From positions 1 to 31,641 of the forward strand of contig JBBKXA010000047.1 in assembly GCA_037969235.1 (NCBI GenBank): a stretch of 31,641 nucleotides of DNA. Reading direction: 5' to 3'. The translations under genes were made by a program, and so were the position numbers. The notes under the pieces were generated by a model. That model worked only from the letters and a program-made list of their open reading frames with translations, searched no databases and had not been told where the DNA came from. Positions within the stretch are counted from its first letter, which is position 1, and each line of letters begins with the position of its first letter. Of this stretch, positions 14,203-22,701 are shown one piece after another. This DNA comes from TMED27 sp037969235. GTDB taxonomy: Bacteria > Pseudomonadota > Alphaproteobacteria > Micavibrionales > Micavibrionaceae.

Positions 14203-14388
14203 CTATTCTGCTGTATATGCGCGATCATTGTCGAGATAAGGGCTGTAAATATCTGGACGAAGCCCTGCAACCATAAAGAATGCAATACTTGCGTTTTCAC
14301 GGCGAGTGTTAAAACGCTGTGTTAATTCACGTACAACATTAGGATCTTGTTTGCCTGTGCCTATGCCACTTAAATTACTACTTAACAT
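14203..14388 (-). CDS. unknown 61-residue protein
   Basis: Start at 14388 because AAGGAG lies 8 bases upstream; longer in-frame starts overlap that ribosome site. The peptide begins MLSSNLSGIGTGKQDP, has an amphipathic basic helix VVRELTQRFNTRREN, a hydrophobic patch ASIAFFMVAGL and a Tyr/Asp-rich end (DIYSPYLDNDRAY). No cysteine, no clear signal peptide. A strong ribosome site and a dedicated terminator argue that it is a real, separately expressed gene. I do not recognise the family. It lies between panB (same strand) and the divergent glyQS. Confidence 0.65.
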   Translation of the reverse strand: MLSSNLSGIGTGKQDPNVVRELTQRFNTRRENASIAFFMVAGLRPDIYSPYLDNDRAYTAE

Positions 14389-14539
14389 TTCATTTACTCC
14401 TTTCACTCTTAAGCACATTATAGGTTAATATAACGTTAATTGCAAATTTCGCCGATAAAAACCGCCTATACCCCTTGAATTACAAGCATTTTCGCGCCAT
14501 TATGATTTTTTATCAAACGTAAAAATAGAGCGAAAAACC

Positions 14540-16063
14540 ATGACTAATCCTGCCCCTGCACATCCTCCTGTCGAAATTCCCGCTGATATGAAAGACATCG
14601 TTGCCTTGTGTAAACGTCGCGGTTTTATCTTCCCCGCCAGCGATATTTACGGCGGCTATAACGGTTTTTGGGATTTTGGCCCGCTCGGCACCGAGCTCAA
14701 AAATAACTTGCGTGATTCGTGGTGGAAAAACATGGTCACTTGCCCACCCATCGGTCCCGATGGAGAGCCGGTGAGCATCGTTGGCCTCGACAGTGCCATC
14801 ATTCAAAACCCTAAAGTCTGGATAGCCTCTGGCCATGCAGGCGGCTTTAATGACCCGATGGTCGATTGTAAAGAATCAAAAGCCCGATACCGCGCCGATC
14901 ACCTCATCGTCTTCATGCATAAAAGTGGCCATTGGCCAGCATTTTATAATGTCGAAGACGCCAGCGAAATTCCCAAACGCCTTAAAAAATTGGGCTTTGC
15001 GCAAAATGTGGATGAATATACCAAAACATCATTCGATCAATTATCCGCCGATGATTATCCCAAAGTCACAGGCCCAGACACAAAAACCGCAGGCACGCTT
15101 ACGGAGCCGCGCATGTTTTCCATGATGCTAGACACGTATCCCGGTGTTGTGCGCAATGATGATAACAAAGCATATTTGCGCCCCGAAACCGCGCAGGGGA
15201 TTTTTATCAACTTTAAAAACGTGCTGGATTCTATGCGCGTCAAGCCACCATTTGGTATTGCGCAAATCGGTAAAGCATTCCGCAACGAAGTCACCCCGCG
15301 CAATTTCATCTTCCGCTCCCGTGAATTTGAACAAATGGAAATGGAATGGTTTTGCCCACCCGAAGACCACGCAATGTGGTTTGAATTTTGGGTCGATCAA
15401 CGCATGAAATGGTGGAAGTCGGTGGGTATGGCGGAAGTTAATCTCTTTAAAAACGAGATTGAAAAATCCGAACTGGCGCATTACTCCGCGCGCACCATTG
15501 ACATTGAATATAAATACCCATTCTCCGCGCCAGATTTTGAGGAGCTGGAAGGCATTGCGCATCGCGGCGATTATGATCTATCGAAACATCAGGAACATTC
15601 AGGGCAAAAGCTTGAATATTTCGATCAGCAGGAAAACCGCCGTTATCTTCCGCATGTGATTGAACCCGCCGCAGGTTTGACGCGCGGGACGCTCGCTCTA
15701 ATTTGCGAAGCCTATACGGTCGATGAATCGCGCCCATCAGGCGTCTACCTTAATTTCACGCCCGCAATGGCACCGAAAAAAGCTGCTATTCTCCCGCTTA
15801 CGGCCAAAGACGAACATGTAGCGCCCGCGCAAAAACTCTATCAAGCGCTGCGGGAAGATTACGCGATTGATTTGGATATCAAACAAAATATAGGTAAACG
15901 CTACGCCCGTCAGGACGAAATCGGCACGCCATATTGCTTTACGATCGATAACGACACCATCACCGACCAAACGGTTACCGTGCGAGAACGCAACACCATG
16001 GCGCAAGAGCGTGTGAGTTTGGATAACGTGTCGGCATTTTTAGCAGAGAAAATGCGCGGGTAA
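14540..16063 (+). CDS. glyQS: glycyl-tRNA synthetase, homodimeric (alpha2) type
   Basis: 507 residues, one polypeptide, so the alpha2 class II enzyme rather than the alpha2-beta2 (GlyQ plus GlyS) enzyme of most Proteobacteria. Seen: CKRRGFIFPASDIYGGYNGFWDFGPLG near residue 25, WIASGHAGGFNDPMVDCKESKARYRADHL, the RPETAQGIFINFKN block, motif 2 GKAFRNEVTPRNFIFRSREFEQME, PHVIEPAAGLTRGTLALICEAY (motif 3 region) and a C-terminal anticodon-binding domain with KNIGKRYARQDEIGTPYC-like sequence around residues 447-465. It charges tRNA-Gly. The leader has no strong Shine-Dalgarno. TrmN6-like and S49 genes lie nearby, in opposite orientation. Confidence 0.97.
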   Translation: MTNPAPAHPPVEIPADMKDIVALCKRRGFIFPASDIYGGYNGFWDFGPLGTELKNNLRDSWWKNMVTCPPIGPDGEPVSIVGLDSAIIQNPKVWIASGHAGGFNDPMVDCKESKARYRADHLIVFMHKSGHWPAFYNVEDASEIPKRLKKLGFAQNVDEYTKTSFDQLSADDYPKVTGPDTKTAGTLTEPRMFSMMLDTYPGVVRNDDNKAYLRPETAQGIFINFKNVLDSMRVKPPFGIAQIGKAFRNEVTPRNFIFRSREFEQMEMEWFCPPEDHAMWFEFWVDQRMKWWKSVGMAEVNLFKNEIEKSELAHYSARTIDIEYKYPFSAPDFEELEGIAHRGDYDLSKHQEHSGQKLEYFDQQENRRYLPHVIEPAAGLTRGTLALICEAYTVDESRPSGVYLNFTPAMAPKKAAILPLTAKDEHVAPAQKLYQALREDYAIDLDIKQNIGKRYARQDEIGTPYCFTIDNDTITDQTVTVRERNTMAQERVSLDNVSAFLAEKMRG

Positions 16064-16187
16064 AGTACGGCTATAGCCCTGTTTGAGCGAAGTGGACTAG
16101 TAAACGGGACTAAGTCTGTTATCGATCGGTGTTGAGTTTGAAAATTGTGTAATCTCAAGCCTTTACAGATTTTCACAGCGTGAACAG

Positions 16188-16207
16188 ACCCGTTGAGCGG
16201 GTTTATT
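16188..16207 (+). terminator. weak candidate terminator after glyQS
   Basis: ACCCG (16188-16192) and CGGGT (16198-16202) form a short 5-base stem with a 5-base loop followed by TTATT. It is the only terminator-like element in the 240 bases between glyQS and the broken gene at 16304; the rest of that stretch shows no gene I can support. Confidence 0.35.
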
Positions 16208-16303
16208 GGAATGGCGCGTAAGTTTAGCTGTATATATTCCTATATTAGCGCATTTTTGCAGAATCGTAAAGTGGAATTGCGTTTTATCGCCTATACTAAT
16301 TCA

Positions 16304-16688
16304 TCATGTATAAGGAACATAAGGTTCGTAAGTCTCATCAGTTTCGACAGGCTTCATTTGCGCATCGTTAGTTTGAACGCGCTCTTTTGGCACTATAGAA
16401 AGATTTTGCGCCTCACAAGCCTGTATTAAAGCTTTAGCAAGAGAAAAAGTATTGCGCAGCTCCTCAGTGCGCTCAGATTGAGATTTTAGAAATGCACTTA
16501 GTTAGCACATCGACAACGCACTTACTGAACGATTCATCTTTGTCGGCTGCTAGTTCCTCGAATGTAGTGACCATTGTAGAGGGGAATGCGATAGATTTAC
16601 GGATTCTAGGCTCTGCTAAGCGTTTGCCTCGCGTGGCGTTAAGTCCGCGTGGAGTGGTGTTTTCTTCTGTATCAGTGTCATTTTCCAT
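16304..16688 (-). pseudogene. ribbon-helix-helix DNA-binding gene, frameshifted by CTAA duplication
   Basis: The first frame (16688-16473) gives 71 residues: an acidic start, then RKSIAFPSTMVTTFEELAA and ESFSKCVVDVL, which fit a ribbon-helix-helix fold (strand, helix, Ser-capped second helix). It stops abruptly inside helix 2. The next frame is open from 16501 to a TGA at 16304 and continues sensibly as SAFLKSQSERTEELRNTFSL, then AKALIQACEAQNLSIV and a TDETYEPYVPYT end. At the junction the - strand reads CTAACTAA (16505-16498), a 4-base tandem repeat; removing one copy restores a single 126-residue protein reading VVDVLSAFLKSQ. GGGGG lies 7 bases before the ATG. Sequencing error or programmed shift are alternatives. 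Confidence 0.7.
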
Positions 16689-16814
16689 ACGCGACCCCCA
16701 TAATGTTAATGTTTATTTTTTAACGTCGGTTAGCAAAAAGCCAGCAATATGCCCACCCTTGGCTTTGTCATAGCATAAAAGTTATTTTATAACAAGTCTG
16801 TTTTTAGATAAAGA

Positions 16815-17687
16815 TCAAAACCCATAACGCGTCCAGATGGATTTGGATTCTATTGTCTCCAGTGCATCTTGTGCGAAGGTGGGTTTGACCGTTGCGCTAA
16901 TGAGCGAGGAGAGGAGGCCTCTATCGGGAGAGAATTCTTTGAATTTAATTTGATCGCCGAATTTTTCTTTGCAAAAATGTCGAGCTTCGCCAAACCCGTC
17001 AATCATGCCCATATCAAGCGCGGTTTTCCCGCTCCAGAACTGGCCCTCAAATACTTCGCTGTCTTTAGCCTTAATTTTATCCCTGCGCCGTAATTTGACC
17101 CAATCAATAAAGCTGATATGCAATTCCTTTTGTAGCGCTTTGAGGCGTTTCACATCAGCGGGTTTTTCCTCCATGAACGGATCAAGAAAGCCCTTATCTT
17201 TACCCGACGTATAAACGCGCCGCTCCACGCCATACCGCGCGATCAAATCCTGCAGGCCAAAACTTGCGGAGATCACCCCGATTGATCCCACAATCGAAGT
17301 TTCATTCGTGTAAATTTCATCCGCCGCACACGCCAGCCAATATCCGCCACTCGCGGCAATATCTTCAACGAATGCATAAACAGGCACATTTTTTTCGATC
17401 GCCAAGTTTCGAATATGATCGCCAATCAATGCGCTCTGCGCCGGAGAGCCACCCGGTGAGTTAATTACCAAACACACCGCCTTAAGATCAAATTCGTCAA
17501 ACGCATCGGATATAGACTCCGCCAATCGATGGAAACTTAATGTTCCGCGTCGTTTCGTATCGGAATCTGCAATCACACCGGAAAGACGTATTATTGATAC
17601 GCGGGATTTGGGCTTAAGCAAGCCACCAATAATCGGTAAATTCGCCCCAGCGCTACAAACTTTACAAATCGCTTTTTTTAAACACAT
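16815..17687 (-). CDS. S49 family (SppA/SohB-like) serine peptidase
   Basis: 290 residues, single-domain. Seen: VSIIRLSGVIAD at the start of the core, VCLVINSPGGSPAQSALIGDHIR (oxyanion region, about 71-93), the catalytic serine in DIAASGGYWLACAADEIY (Ser113), GSIGVISASFGLQDLI, and the lysine general base in VYTSGKDKGFLDPF (Lys163 or Lys165). The family cleaves signal-peptide remnants or membrane proteins at the inner membrane. The N-terminus contains a short hydrophobic stretch (ANLPIIGGLL) and three cysteines but no clear membrane helix. The start lies 17 bp beyond the stop of the methyltransferase gene, so the two form an operon. Confidence 0.93.
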   Translation of the reverse strand: MCLKKAICKVCSAGANLPIIGGLLKPKSRVSIIRLSGVIADSDTKRRGTLSFHRLAESISDAFDEFDLKAVCLVINSPGGSPAQSALIGDHIRNLAIEKNVPVYAFVEDIAASGGYWLACAADEIYTNETSIVGSIGVISASFGLQDLIARYGVERRVYTSGKDKGFLDPFMEEKPADVKRLKALQKELHISFIDWVKLRRRDKIKAKDSEVFEGQFWSGKTALDMGMIDGFGEARHFCKEKFGDQIKFKEFSPDRGLLSSLISATVKPTFAQDALETIESKSIWTRYGF

Positions 17688-17704
17688 GCATTGCTCCTAT
17701 AAAA

Positions 17705-18427
17705 TTAATCAATCGCCGCCATATCGCGTAAAATTTGTTCTGCCGCCAGCGTATACCCGCCGCCATCATTGTGCAACACAATGCCAGCATGCAAGGTTGA
17801 GGGGCTTTTTCGGTGTTTGAATCCGCGTATGATGACCCGCTTGGCGGCCTGTCCTGTTTTTGGCCAAAACGGAAAAATATCAATCGCGCCAAAGCGTTTG
17901 CCAAAAGCCCGCAAAATCGTATCAATTTGGTCGCTGCGGTGAATAAGCGTGAGCGAGCCTTGTCCGCGAATGCTACGAAACGCGCAATCAACCCAATCTT
18001 TCAAATCCATATCATCTTCCCCAAACCCCATCGCCGTGGCTTTTGCGAGGGAAGGGGAGCGCACATGATCGCCAGAATCAAGATATGGCGGATTGCAAAT
18101 CACATGGTCAAATTCCATCCCCTCAAAATCACGAATATCAATGCATTTGAAATGCGTACGCTCTTTCATTCCATTGAGCATAGCATTGTGCCGCGCCAAT
18201 TCTATCGCTTCGGGTTGAATATCAATTCCGCTAAGGCGCGTATCGGTTATACGCTTGAGCACGCAAAAAGCCGCGCTCCCTAGCCCGCAACCAAGATCGA
18301 GAATATTATCTCCTGCCTTGGCTGGGCAAGCCGCCGCCAATAGCACCGCGTCAATGGAAGTACGAAACCCGTCAACGGGCTGCGCCAATTCTAATCGTTG
18401 CCCCAAAAGTTGAATAATATCACTCAT
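17705..18427 (-). CDS. TrmN6/YfiC-like adenine-N6 methyltransferase
   Basis: 240 residues from the ATG at 18427 (a TTG at 18436 is in frame). Class I SAM-dependent methyltransferase: motif I ILDLGCGLGSAAFCVL, acidic loop SGIDIQPEAIELARHNA, and motif IV CNPPYLDSGDHVRSPSLAKATAMG, where NPPY marks N6-adenine or related amine methylation. Preceded by the LLGQRLELAQPVDGFRTSIDAVLLAA opening (about 8-33) shared by TrmN6 proteins that modify A37 of tRNA-Val. Followed 17 bp later by the S49 peptidase gene; this pair is commonly adjacent to glycyl-tRNA synthetase genes in Alphaproteobacteria as far as I recall, and glyQS is indeed close by. Exact tRNA substrate is inferred. Confidence 0.88.
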   Translation of the reverse strand: MSDIIQLLGQRLELAQPVDGFRTSIDAVLLAAACPAKAGDNILDLGCGLGSAAFCVLKRITDTRLSGIDIQPEAIELARHNAMLNGMKERTHFKCIDIRDFEGMEFDHVICNPPYLDSGDHVRSPSLAKATAMGFGEDDMDLKDWVDCAFRSIRGQGSLTLIHRSDQIDTILRAFGKRFGAIDIFPFWPKTGQAAKRVIIRGFKHRKSPSTLHAGIVLHNDGGGYTLAAEQILRDMAAID

Positions 18428-18466
18428 GCGCGGCAATATAGAGGAAATTGAGGCAATGGCAAAGGG

Positions 18467-19462
18467 TTAAGAGCGTGTGGTTTTGGAATCCGTTGGAAGG
18501 CCCAGTTGCGCGAGCATCATCACGTCAATCGGCGTGGAAATAAGTGAAGCATAGGGTGATTGTGAATGGGCATATAGCCCGCCGAGATTGTGCGGTGGTT
18601 GAGGTTTTCTAGCGGAGGGAGCGGCATAATCGCGCTCCTCACTTATGAACCCTTGCTTGAAAATACGGCTGGTGATGTGCTCTTGCATTTGCGGGGTATC
18701 GGCCACCACATAATGCGTTTTAACTTTGGGCGGCACATTTGCAGATGTTTTTGCATGCACGCTATTGAAGCCAGAATTTTCAACACCAAAGGCCAGTAAA
18801 TTCTCCGAAGACACTTGAGGCTGAGTGTTATATGTGGCGACACGCGCAGAAGGGGCGGCGTTCGCGGTGTTTTTAATTTTAAATTTTTGATCAAAACCCG
18901 CATAAATTTCTTCTAAAGTTTTGGCACGACCGCTATCGCGATCATAAAATATATTTTTATTCGCCCGCGCTTCTTTGGGGAAAATATACGCCGCTGTTTG
19001 CAACGGGTTTTCATCACGCGCATTGAGGAACGCCGCCGCTCCACCTGCGCCCATGAAATGCGCCATATATAATTCGGTCGAGCCAATATGCTTTTCACCT
19101 TTTGCCCAGTGGCTTTCGAGGAATTTTTGGTTATCACTGGCAAATTCTGCCGCCATATTTGACGCTATCTGCGGATCTTTTCGCATATTTAAAATTTGTT
19201 GACGAGATTTGTTGTTGGTGTCTATGCCATATTTTTCGCCATGTTTGTCGACCATATTCATCCATGTTGAATCAATAAATTGAAACAGTCCTGTCGCCGA
19301 GCTGGTTTTGGCTTTGGCCGAGGGGTTGAAGCTACTCTCTGCATGGGCTTGTTGCACCATATAAGAAAAATCAACGCCAGTATTTACACTCGCTTTTTGA
19401 ATGGCGTTGATTACATGCTTGGGAGCATTATTACCAAATGCAGCCAAAACATTGTTATTCAT
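18467..19462 (-). CDS. SLT-domain lytic transglycosylase-like protein
   Basis: 331 residues from the ATG at 19462 (AGGA 6 bases upstream; longer starts are in frame but overlap it). Residues 12-190 are a lysozyme-like SLT domain: VINAIQKASVNTGVDFSYMV, catalytic Glu42 in QQAHAESSFNP, ATGLFQFIDSTW, then an insertion and ELYMAHFMGAGGAAAFL with the second half of the fold. The C-terminal 140 residues are low-complexity (Ala, Ser, Pro) with no known domain. It should cleave peptidoglycan, yet no signal peptide is visible with this or the longer start, so export must be by another route or it acts within a phage-like or flagellar context; no such genes are seen. Confidence 0.88.
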   Translation of the reverse strand: MNNNVLAAFGNNAPKHVINAIQKASVNTGVDFSYMVQQAHAESSFNPSAKAKTSSATGLFQFIDSTWMNMVDKHGEKYGIDTNNKSRQQILNMRKDPQIASNMAAEFASDNQKFLESHWAKGEKHIGSTELYMAHFMGAGGAAAFLNARDENPLQTAAYIFPKEARANKNIFYDRDSGRAKTLEEIYAGFDQKFKIKNTANAAPSARVATYNTQPQVSSENLLAFGVENSGFNSVHAKTSANVPPKVKTHYVVADTPQMQEHITSRIFKQGFISEERDYAAPSARKPQPPHNLGGLYAHSQSPYASLISTPIDVMMLAQLGLPTDSKTTRS

Positions 19463-19584
19463 TGTGTTTCCTAATCCTTGCATATGATTGGTGGTTTTCT
19501 TTTTCGTTTCATCTATAATTATTTGTTGAAATAGTCGTTGCAACCTTCATGCCAACTTGAAATCAATCAAAAGAGAACATAGCC

Positions 19585-21228
19585 ATGAGCCATTACAATC
19601 CTCCGATTAAAGATATGCAATTCTTGCTCCATGATGTGTTGGGATTTGTTCATGATGATTTGGATCGCGATACGTGTGACGCTATTCTTGACGAAGCCGC
19701 AAAGCTTGCGCGTGATATTCTCGCGCCATTAAACGCGAGCGCAGATCAAGACGGCACGCAGTTAAACGACGGCGAAGTCAAAACAGCCAAAGGCTTTAAG
19801 GAGGCTTACGCGGCCTATCGTGATGGCGGCTGGAACGCTGTGCCATTTGATCCTGAATTTGGCGGGCAGGGCTTGCCCTATGCTCTGGCGTTTCCGATAC
19901 AAGAAATGTGGCAAGGCGCAAATATGAGCTTTGGTCTGTGCCCGCTCCTTAATCAGGGCGCGGTCGAGGCAATCCATCATCATGGATCTGATGCGCAAAA
20001 AGAATATTATCTGCCCAAACTTATTAGCGGTGAATGGACGGGCACGATGAATTTGACTGAGCCGCAGGCCGGTTCTGATCTTGGTTTGCTACGCGCCAAA
20101 GCCGAAGAAACAGACGAAGAGGGCGTTTATAAAATCACGGGCCAAAAAATATTTATCACATATGGCGAACATGATCTGGCGGATAATATTATTCATCTCG
20201 TGCTGGCACGCTTAGACGATGCGCCCGATGATGTACGCGGAATTTCATTGTTTATTGTACCCAAAATTCTATCTGATGATACCCGTAACGCGGTAAAATG
20301 CATCGGTATTGAGCACAAACTCGGCATTCATGCATCGCCCACATGCACGATGGATTTTGATGGCGCGACAGGTTATTTGATCGGCGAACCGCATATGGGT
20401 CTAAAATATATGTTCACCATGATGAACAACGCGCGTCTGTCGGTGGGGTTGCAAGGCGTGGCGATTGCAGAAGCCAGCTATCAACATGCGCTGGCCTATG
20501 CCAACGACCGTGTGCAGGGCAAAGATCTCGGCACCCAAGAACGCGTTACCATTGCCCATCACCCAGACGTGCAACGCATGTTACTCACCATGAAAAGCCA
20601 GATCGAAGCGGGACGGGCTATGACTTATGCTTCGGCGCTTGCGTTGGATAAAGGTGATCGCGCATGTGTAGATATTTTAACGCCGCTTGTCAAAAGCTGG
20701 TGCACGGATATGGCCGTTGAGGTGACCTCAATTGGTGTGCAAATTCACGGCGGTATGGGATTCGTTGAAGAAACTGGCGCGGCGCAGTTTTATCGTGATG
20801 CCCGAATTCTGCCAATATATGAAGGCACAAACGGCATTCAAGCGCTCGATCTGGTCTTTCGAAAAATTTTACGTGACGGAGGACAAAGCGCAACGCAATT
20901 TATTGCCGATCTAAACACACAAGCCAGTGGCGAGTTCGCAGAATATTTCAAAGCGCTGGAGACAGGCTTGGCCGCGATCATCAAAGCTGGTGAAAAACAA
21001 AATTTGCGCCATGCCGAAGCTGTTGCAAGTCCATTTTTAAATGGTTTTGCTTTAATAGTTGGCGCGGTATACTTGCAAAAGGCATTGCTGGCATTGGATG
21101 GGAATGACGAAACTTTTACGAATGAAAAACGCCGAACAATCGAATTTTTCAAATCCAATATTCTGCCTCACGCGTTAGCATATCTGGGTAACATGTCTGA
21201 AGATCAAACTTTATCGTGGGCGAATTAA
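19585..21228 (+). CDS. acyl-CoA dehydrogenase, DmdC-like
   Basis: 547 residues, of the long acyl-CoA dehydrogenase group with N- and C-terminal extensions (usually about 590). Seen: the opening YNPPIKDMQFLLHDVL typical of the DmdC group, GQGLPYALAFPIQEMW, TGTMNLTEPQAGSDLGLLRA (substrate/FAD contact), FITYGEHDLADNIIHLVLAR, the NNARLSVGLQGVAIAEASYQHAL helix, GGMGFVEETGAAQFYRDARILPIYEGTNGIQA with the catalytic Glu413, and a C-terminal helical domain. It oxidises an acyl-CoA thioester with FAD. DmdC itself acts on methylmercaptopropionyl-CoA in DMSP breakdown, but other family members handle ordinary acyl-CoAs and no dmd genes are here. Its last 18 bp overlap the convergent gene. Confidence 0.93.
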   Translation: MSHYNPPIKDMQFLLHDVLGFVHDDLDRDTCDAILDEAAKLARDILAPLNASADQDGTQLNDGEVKTAKGFKEAYAAYRDGGWNAVPFDPEFGGQGLPYALAFPIQEMWQGANMSFGLCPLLNQGAVEAIHHHGSDAQKEYYLPKLISGEWTGTMNLTEPQAGSDLGLLRAKAEETDEEGVYKITGQKIFITYGEHDLADNIIHLVLARLDDAPDDVRGISLFIVPKILSDDTRNAVKCIGIEHKLGIHASPTCTMDFDGATGYLIGEPHMGLKYMFTMMNNARLSVGLQGVAIAEASYQHALAYANDRVQGKDLGTQERVTIAHHPDVQRMLLTMKSQIEAGRAMTYASALALDKGDRACVDILTPLVKSWCTDMAVEVTSIGVQIHGGMGFVEETGAAQFYRDARILPIYEGTNGIQALDLVFRKILRDGGQSATQFIADLNTQASGEFAEYFKALETGLAAIIKAGEKQNLRHAEAVASPFLNGFALIVGAVYLQKALLALDGNDETFTNEKRRTIEFFKSNILPHALAYLGNMSEDQTLSWAN

Positions 21229-21873
21229 TTCAGGTTTAGGCAAATGCGGATTTTGACAAGTAGTGTAAGCCATAGCCTGAAAACGCACAATAGTATTAGA
21301 GCTGATATTTGGTTTTACTGTATCCATATATCTAACATACGTATTGGCAACGCATTCACATAGCTTTTCTGGGTCTGTGCCAGGTGCCATTTGCCCATTT
21401 GTCTGGAGACAATTTCTATAAACTTCACCAGATGCAACGTAGGAATCATGACATTTATCCTGAATGTTTAATCGAATTTGCGTTGTGTTAATCGTTGGAC
21501 CACCTTCGATGCGCTTGTTAAGATACTCCGCAGATAGACAGGCACAATTATAATATTGCATCATCAAATAATTATTCGAGCATTCGCGAAAATACTCATC
21601 CGCTTCATCCAAATATTCATCCATAAAAGGTGTTTCTTCACGGTTTTTACTTAGGCCATATTGACCATTGGGGTTTTGCCCCACTGGCTCATCTGTTTGA
21701 ATTGTATTTTTAATAACAAGTTCATCCATAATAACTGCGTTTGTATCATCAGCGTTTTCAGCCGCATTTTGAATAGCATCAAGCGATATATCGTCCTGCG
21801 CATGTACAGCCGAAAAGCTCAGGCAAACAAGCAACACTAATGAAACAGCGATAAGATAAGAAAATTTATTCAT
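21211..21873 (-). CDS. secreted protein with conserved-looking cysteines, unknown
   Basis: 220 residues. A clear Sec signal peptide (about 1-25, MNKFSYLIAVSLVLL, cleavage after VHA) precedes a disordered acidic stretch, then a helical domain (about 85-215) with seven cysteines: YFRECSNN, YYNCACLSAEYLN, IQDKCHDSY, YRNCLQTNG, KLCECVANTYVRYMD and YTTCQN. The repeated CxCxxxxYxxxxxx spacing (YNCACLSAEYLNKR and EKLCECVANTYVRY) suggests an internal duplication with disulphides in the periplasm. I do not recognise the family. Its 3' end overlaps the acyl-CoA dehydrogenase gene by 18 bp on the other strand. Confidence 0.78.
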   Translation of the reverse strand: MNKFSYLIAVSLVLLVCLSFSAVHAQDDISLDAIQNAAENADDTNAVIMDELVIKNTIQTDEPVGQNPNGQYGLSKNREETPFMDEYLDEADEYFRECSNNYLMMQYYNCACLSAEYLNKRIEGGPTINTTQIRLNIQDKCHDSYVASGEVYRNCLQTNGQMAPGTDPEKLCECVANTYVRYMDTVKPNISSNTIVRFQAMAYTTCQNPHLPKPELIRPR

Positions 21874-21928
21874 ACCTATAGGATACCATTTTTTGTGACG
21901 CTATGCGAAATATTGAATCCCAAAATAA

Positions 21929-21956
21929 TAAAAAAACCCGCATCAATGTGCGGGTT
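21929..21956 (-). terminator. terminator of the coiled-coil DNA-binding gene
   Basis: AACCCGCA (21935-21942) and TGCGGGTT (21949-21956) are perfect arms around a 6-base loop; the A run to the left (21930-21936) becomes a U-tract for - strand transcripts ending after 21981. Confidence 0.88.
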
Positions 21957-21980
21957 CAAATATTATTGGATAGATTAAGA

Positions 21981-22616
21981 TTATGCTTTCTTAACGCGCT
22001 TCCATAAACCGCTAAAAGCTTGGCCGACGGCGTCAACCGCGCCTTCGCCTTGCGCATCATTCATATCTTCTGAACGCACACCAGCAGAGCTGTTTGTATT
22101 TTGATTATTGGCTTCTAATTTGGCCATCCGTTCTTTCAGACGTTGCGCTTCGATCTGGTCGCGGCGCTCGCGCGCACGAATTTCACGCTGTTTCAATTGC
22201 TCGGCTAAGTCTTCAGCCTGTTTTTGTGAATATTGACTAGTGAGCAAAACTTGACTGGCTTGTTTTTGCCATTGATCACGTTGTGATTTTAAATCCTCTA
22301 ACTGATCTTCTGCGCTCTCTAATTGTGTTTCAAGCATTTTGACACGCATTTTCATACGTTCCATTTCGATTAAGGCAGACGCTTTTTCAAGCTCTTGCTC
22401 CACTGAAACAGAAGGCGCACCCGCGCCGCTGGAAGTTGCATTTGAAGAATTCGCGTTTTCCAAACCAAAAACACGTTCCAATTCAGAAACATCCACAATC
22501 TTACGTCCGTTAGGATCAAGTTCAAATGACAATTTACCATTATTCATTGAACGTTGAATTGTGGATTTGGATTTCCCTGTGAGCTCCGCTGCTCGTTGTG
22601 CGCCAACTTTCGCCAT
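21981..22616 (-). CDS. helix-turn-helix protein with long coiled coil
   Basis: 211 residues. Residues 1-52 look like an excisionase/MerR-type winged helix: GAQRAAELTGKSKSTIQRSM, NGKLSFELDPNGRKIVDVSELERVFG. A Ser/Ala/Gly linker (55-75) leads to a charged coiled coil (about 75-170: EQELEKASALIEMERMKMR and repeated Q-R-D-E heptads), then a short polar stretch and a C-terminal AVGQAFSGLWKRVKKA that could form an amphipathic, possibly membrane- or protein-binding helix. The layout resembles KfrA-like or phage/plasmid DNA-binding coiled-coil proteins, but no partition or replication genes are near. Specific role unknown. Own terminator downstream. Confidence 0.75.
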   Translation of the reverse strand: MAKVGAQRAAELTGKSKSTIQRSMNNGKLSFELDPNGRKIVDVSELERVFGLENANSSNATSSGAGAPSVSVEQELEKASALIEMERMKMRVKMLETQLESAEDQLEDLKSQRDQWQKQASQVLLTSQYSQKQAEDLAEQLKQREIRARERRDQIEAQRLKERMAKLEANNQNTNSSAGVRSEDMNDAQGEGAVDAVGQAFSGLWKRVKKA

Positions 22617-22701
22617 ACTAGATGTCCTTTTTAATTATTTATAATGAATGCCATAGCTTTATCATGGGTTTTCAGAACATGCAAGAAATTCTATTTAACC
22701 A

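Noticed and set aside
16193..16429. A + strand open frame after glyQS
   Set aside because: It lacks a ribosome site and is antisense to the broken RHH gene, whose own frames look coding.
19585..21228. Naming the acyl-CoA dehydrogenase as dmdC of DMSP degradation
   Set aside because: Sequence fits the broad DmdC-like group, but no dmdA, dmdB or dmdD gene lies nearby, so the specific substrate is not supported.
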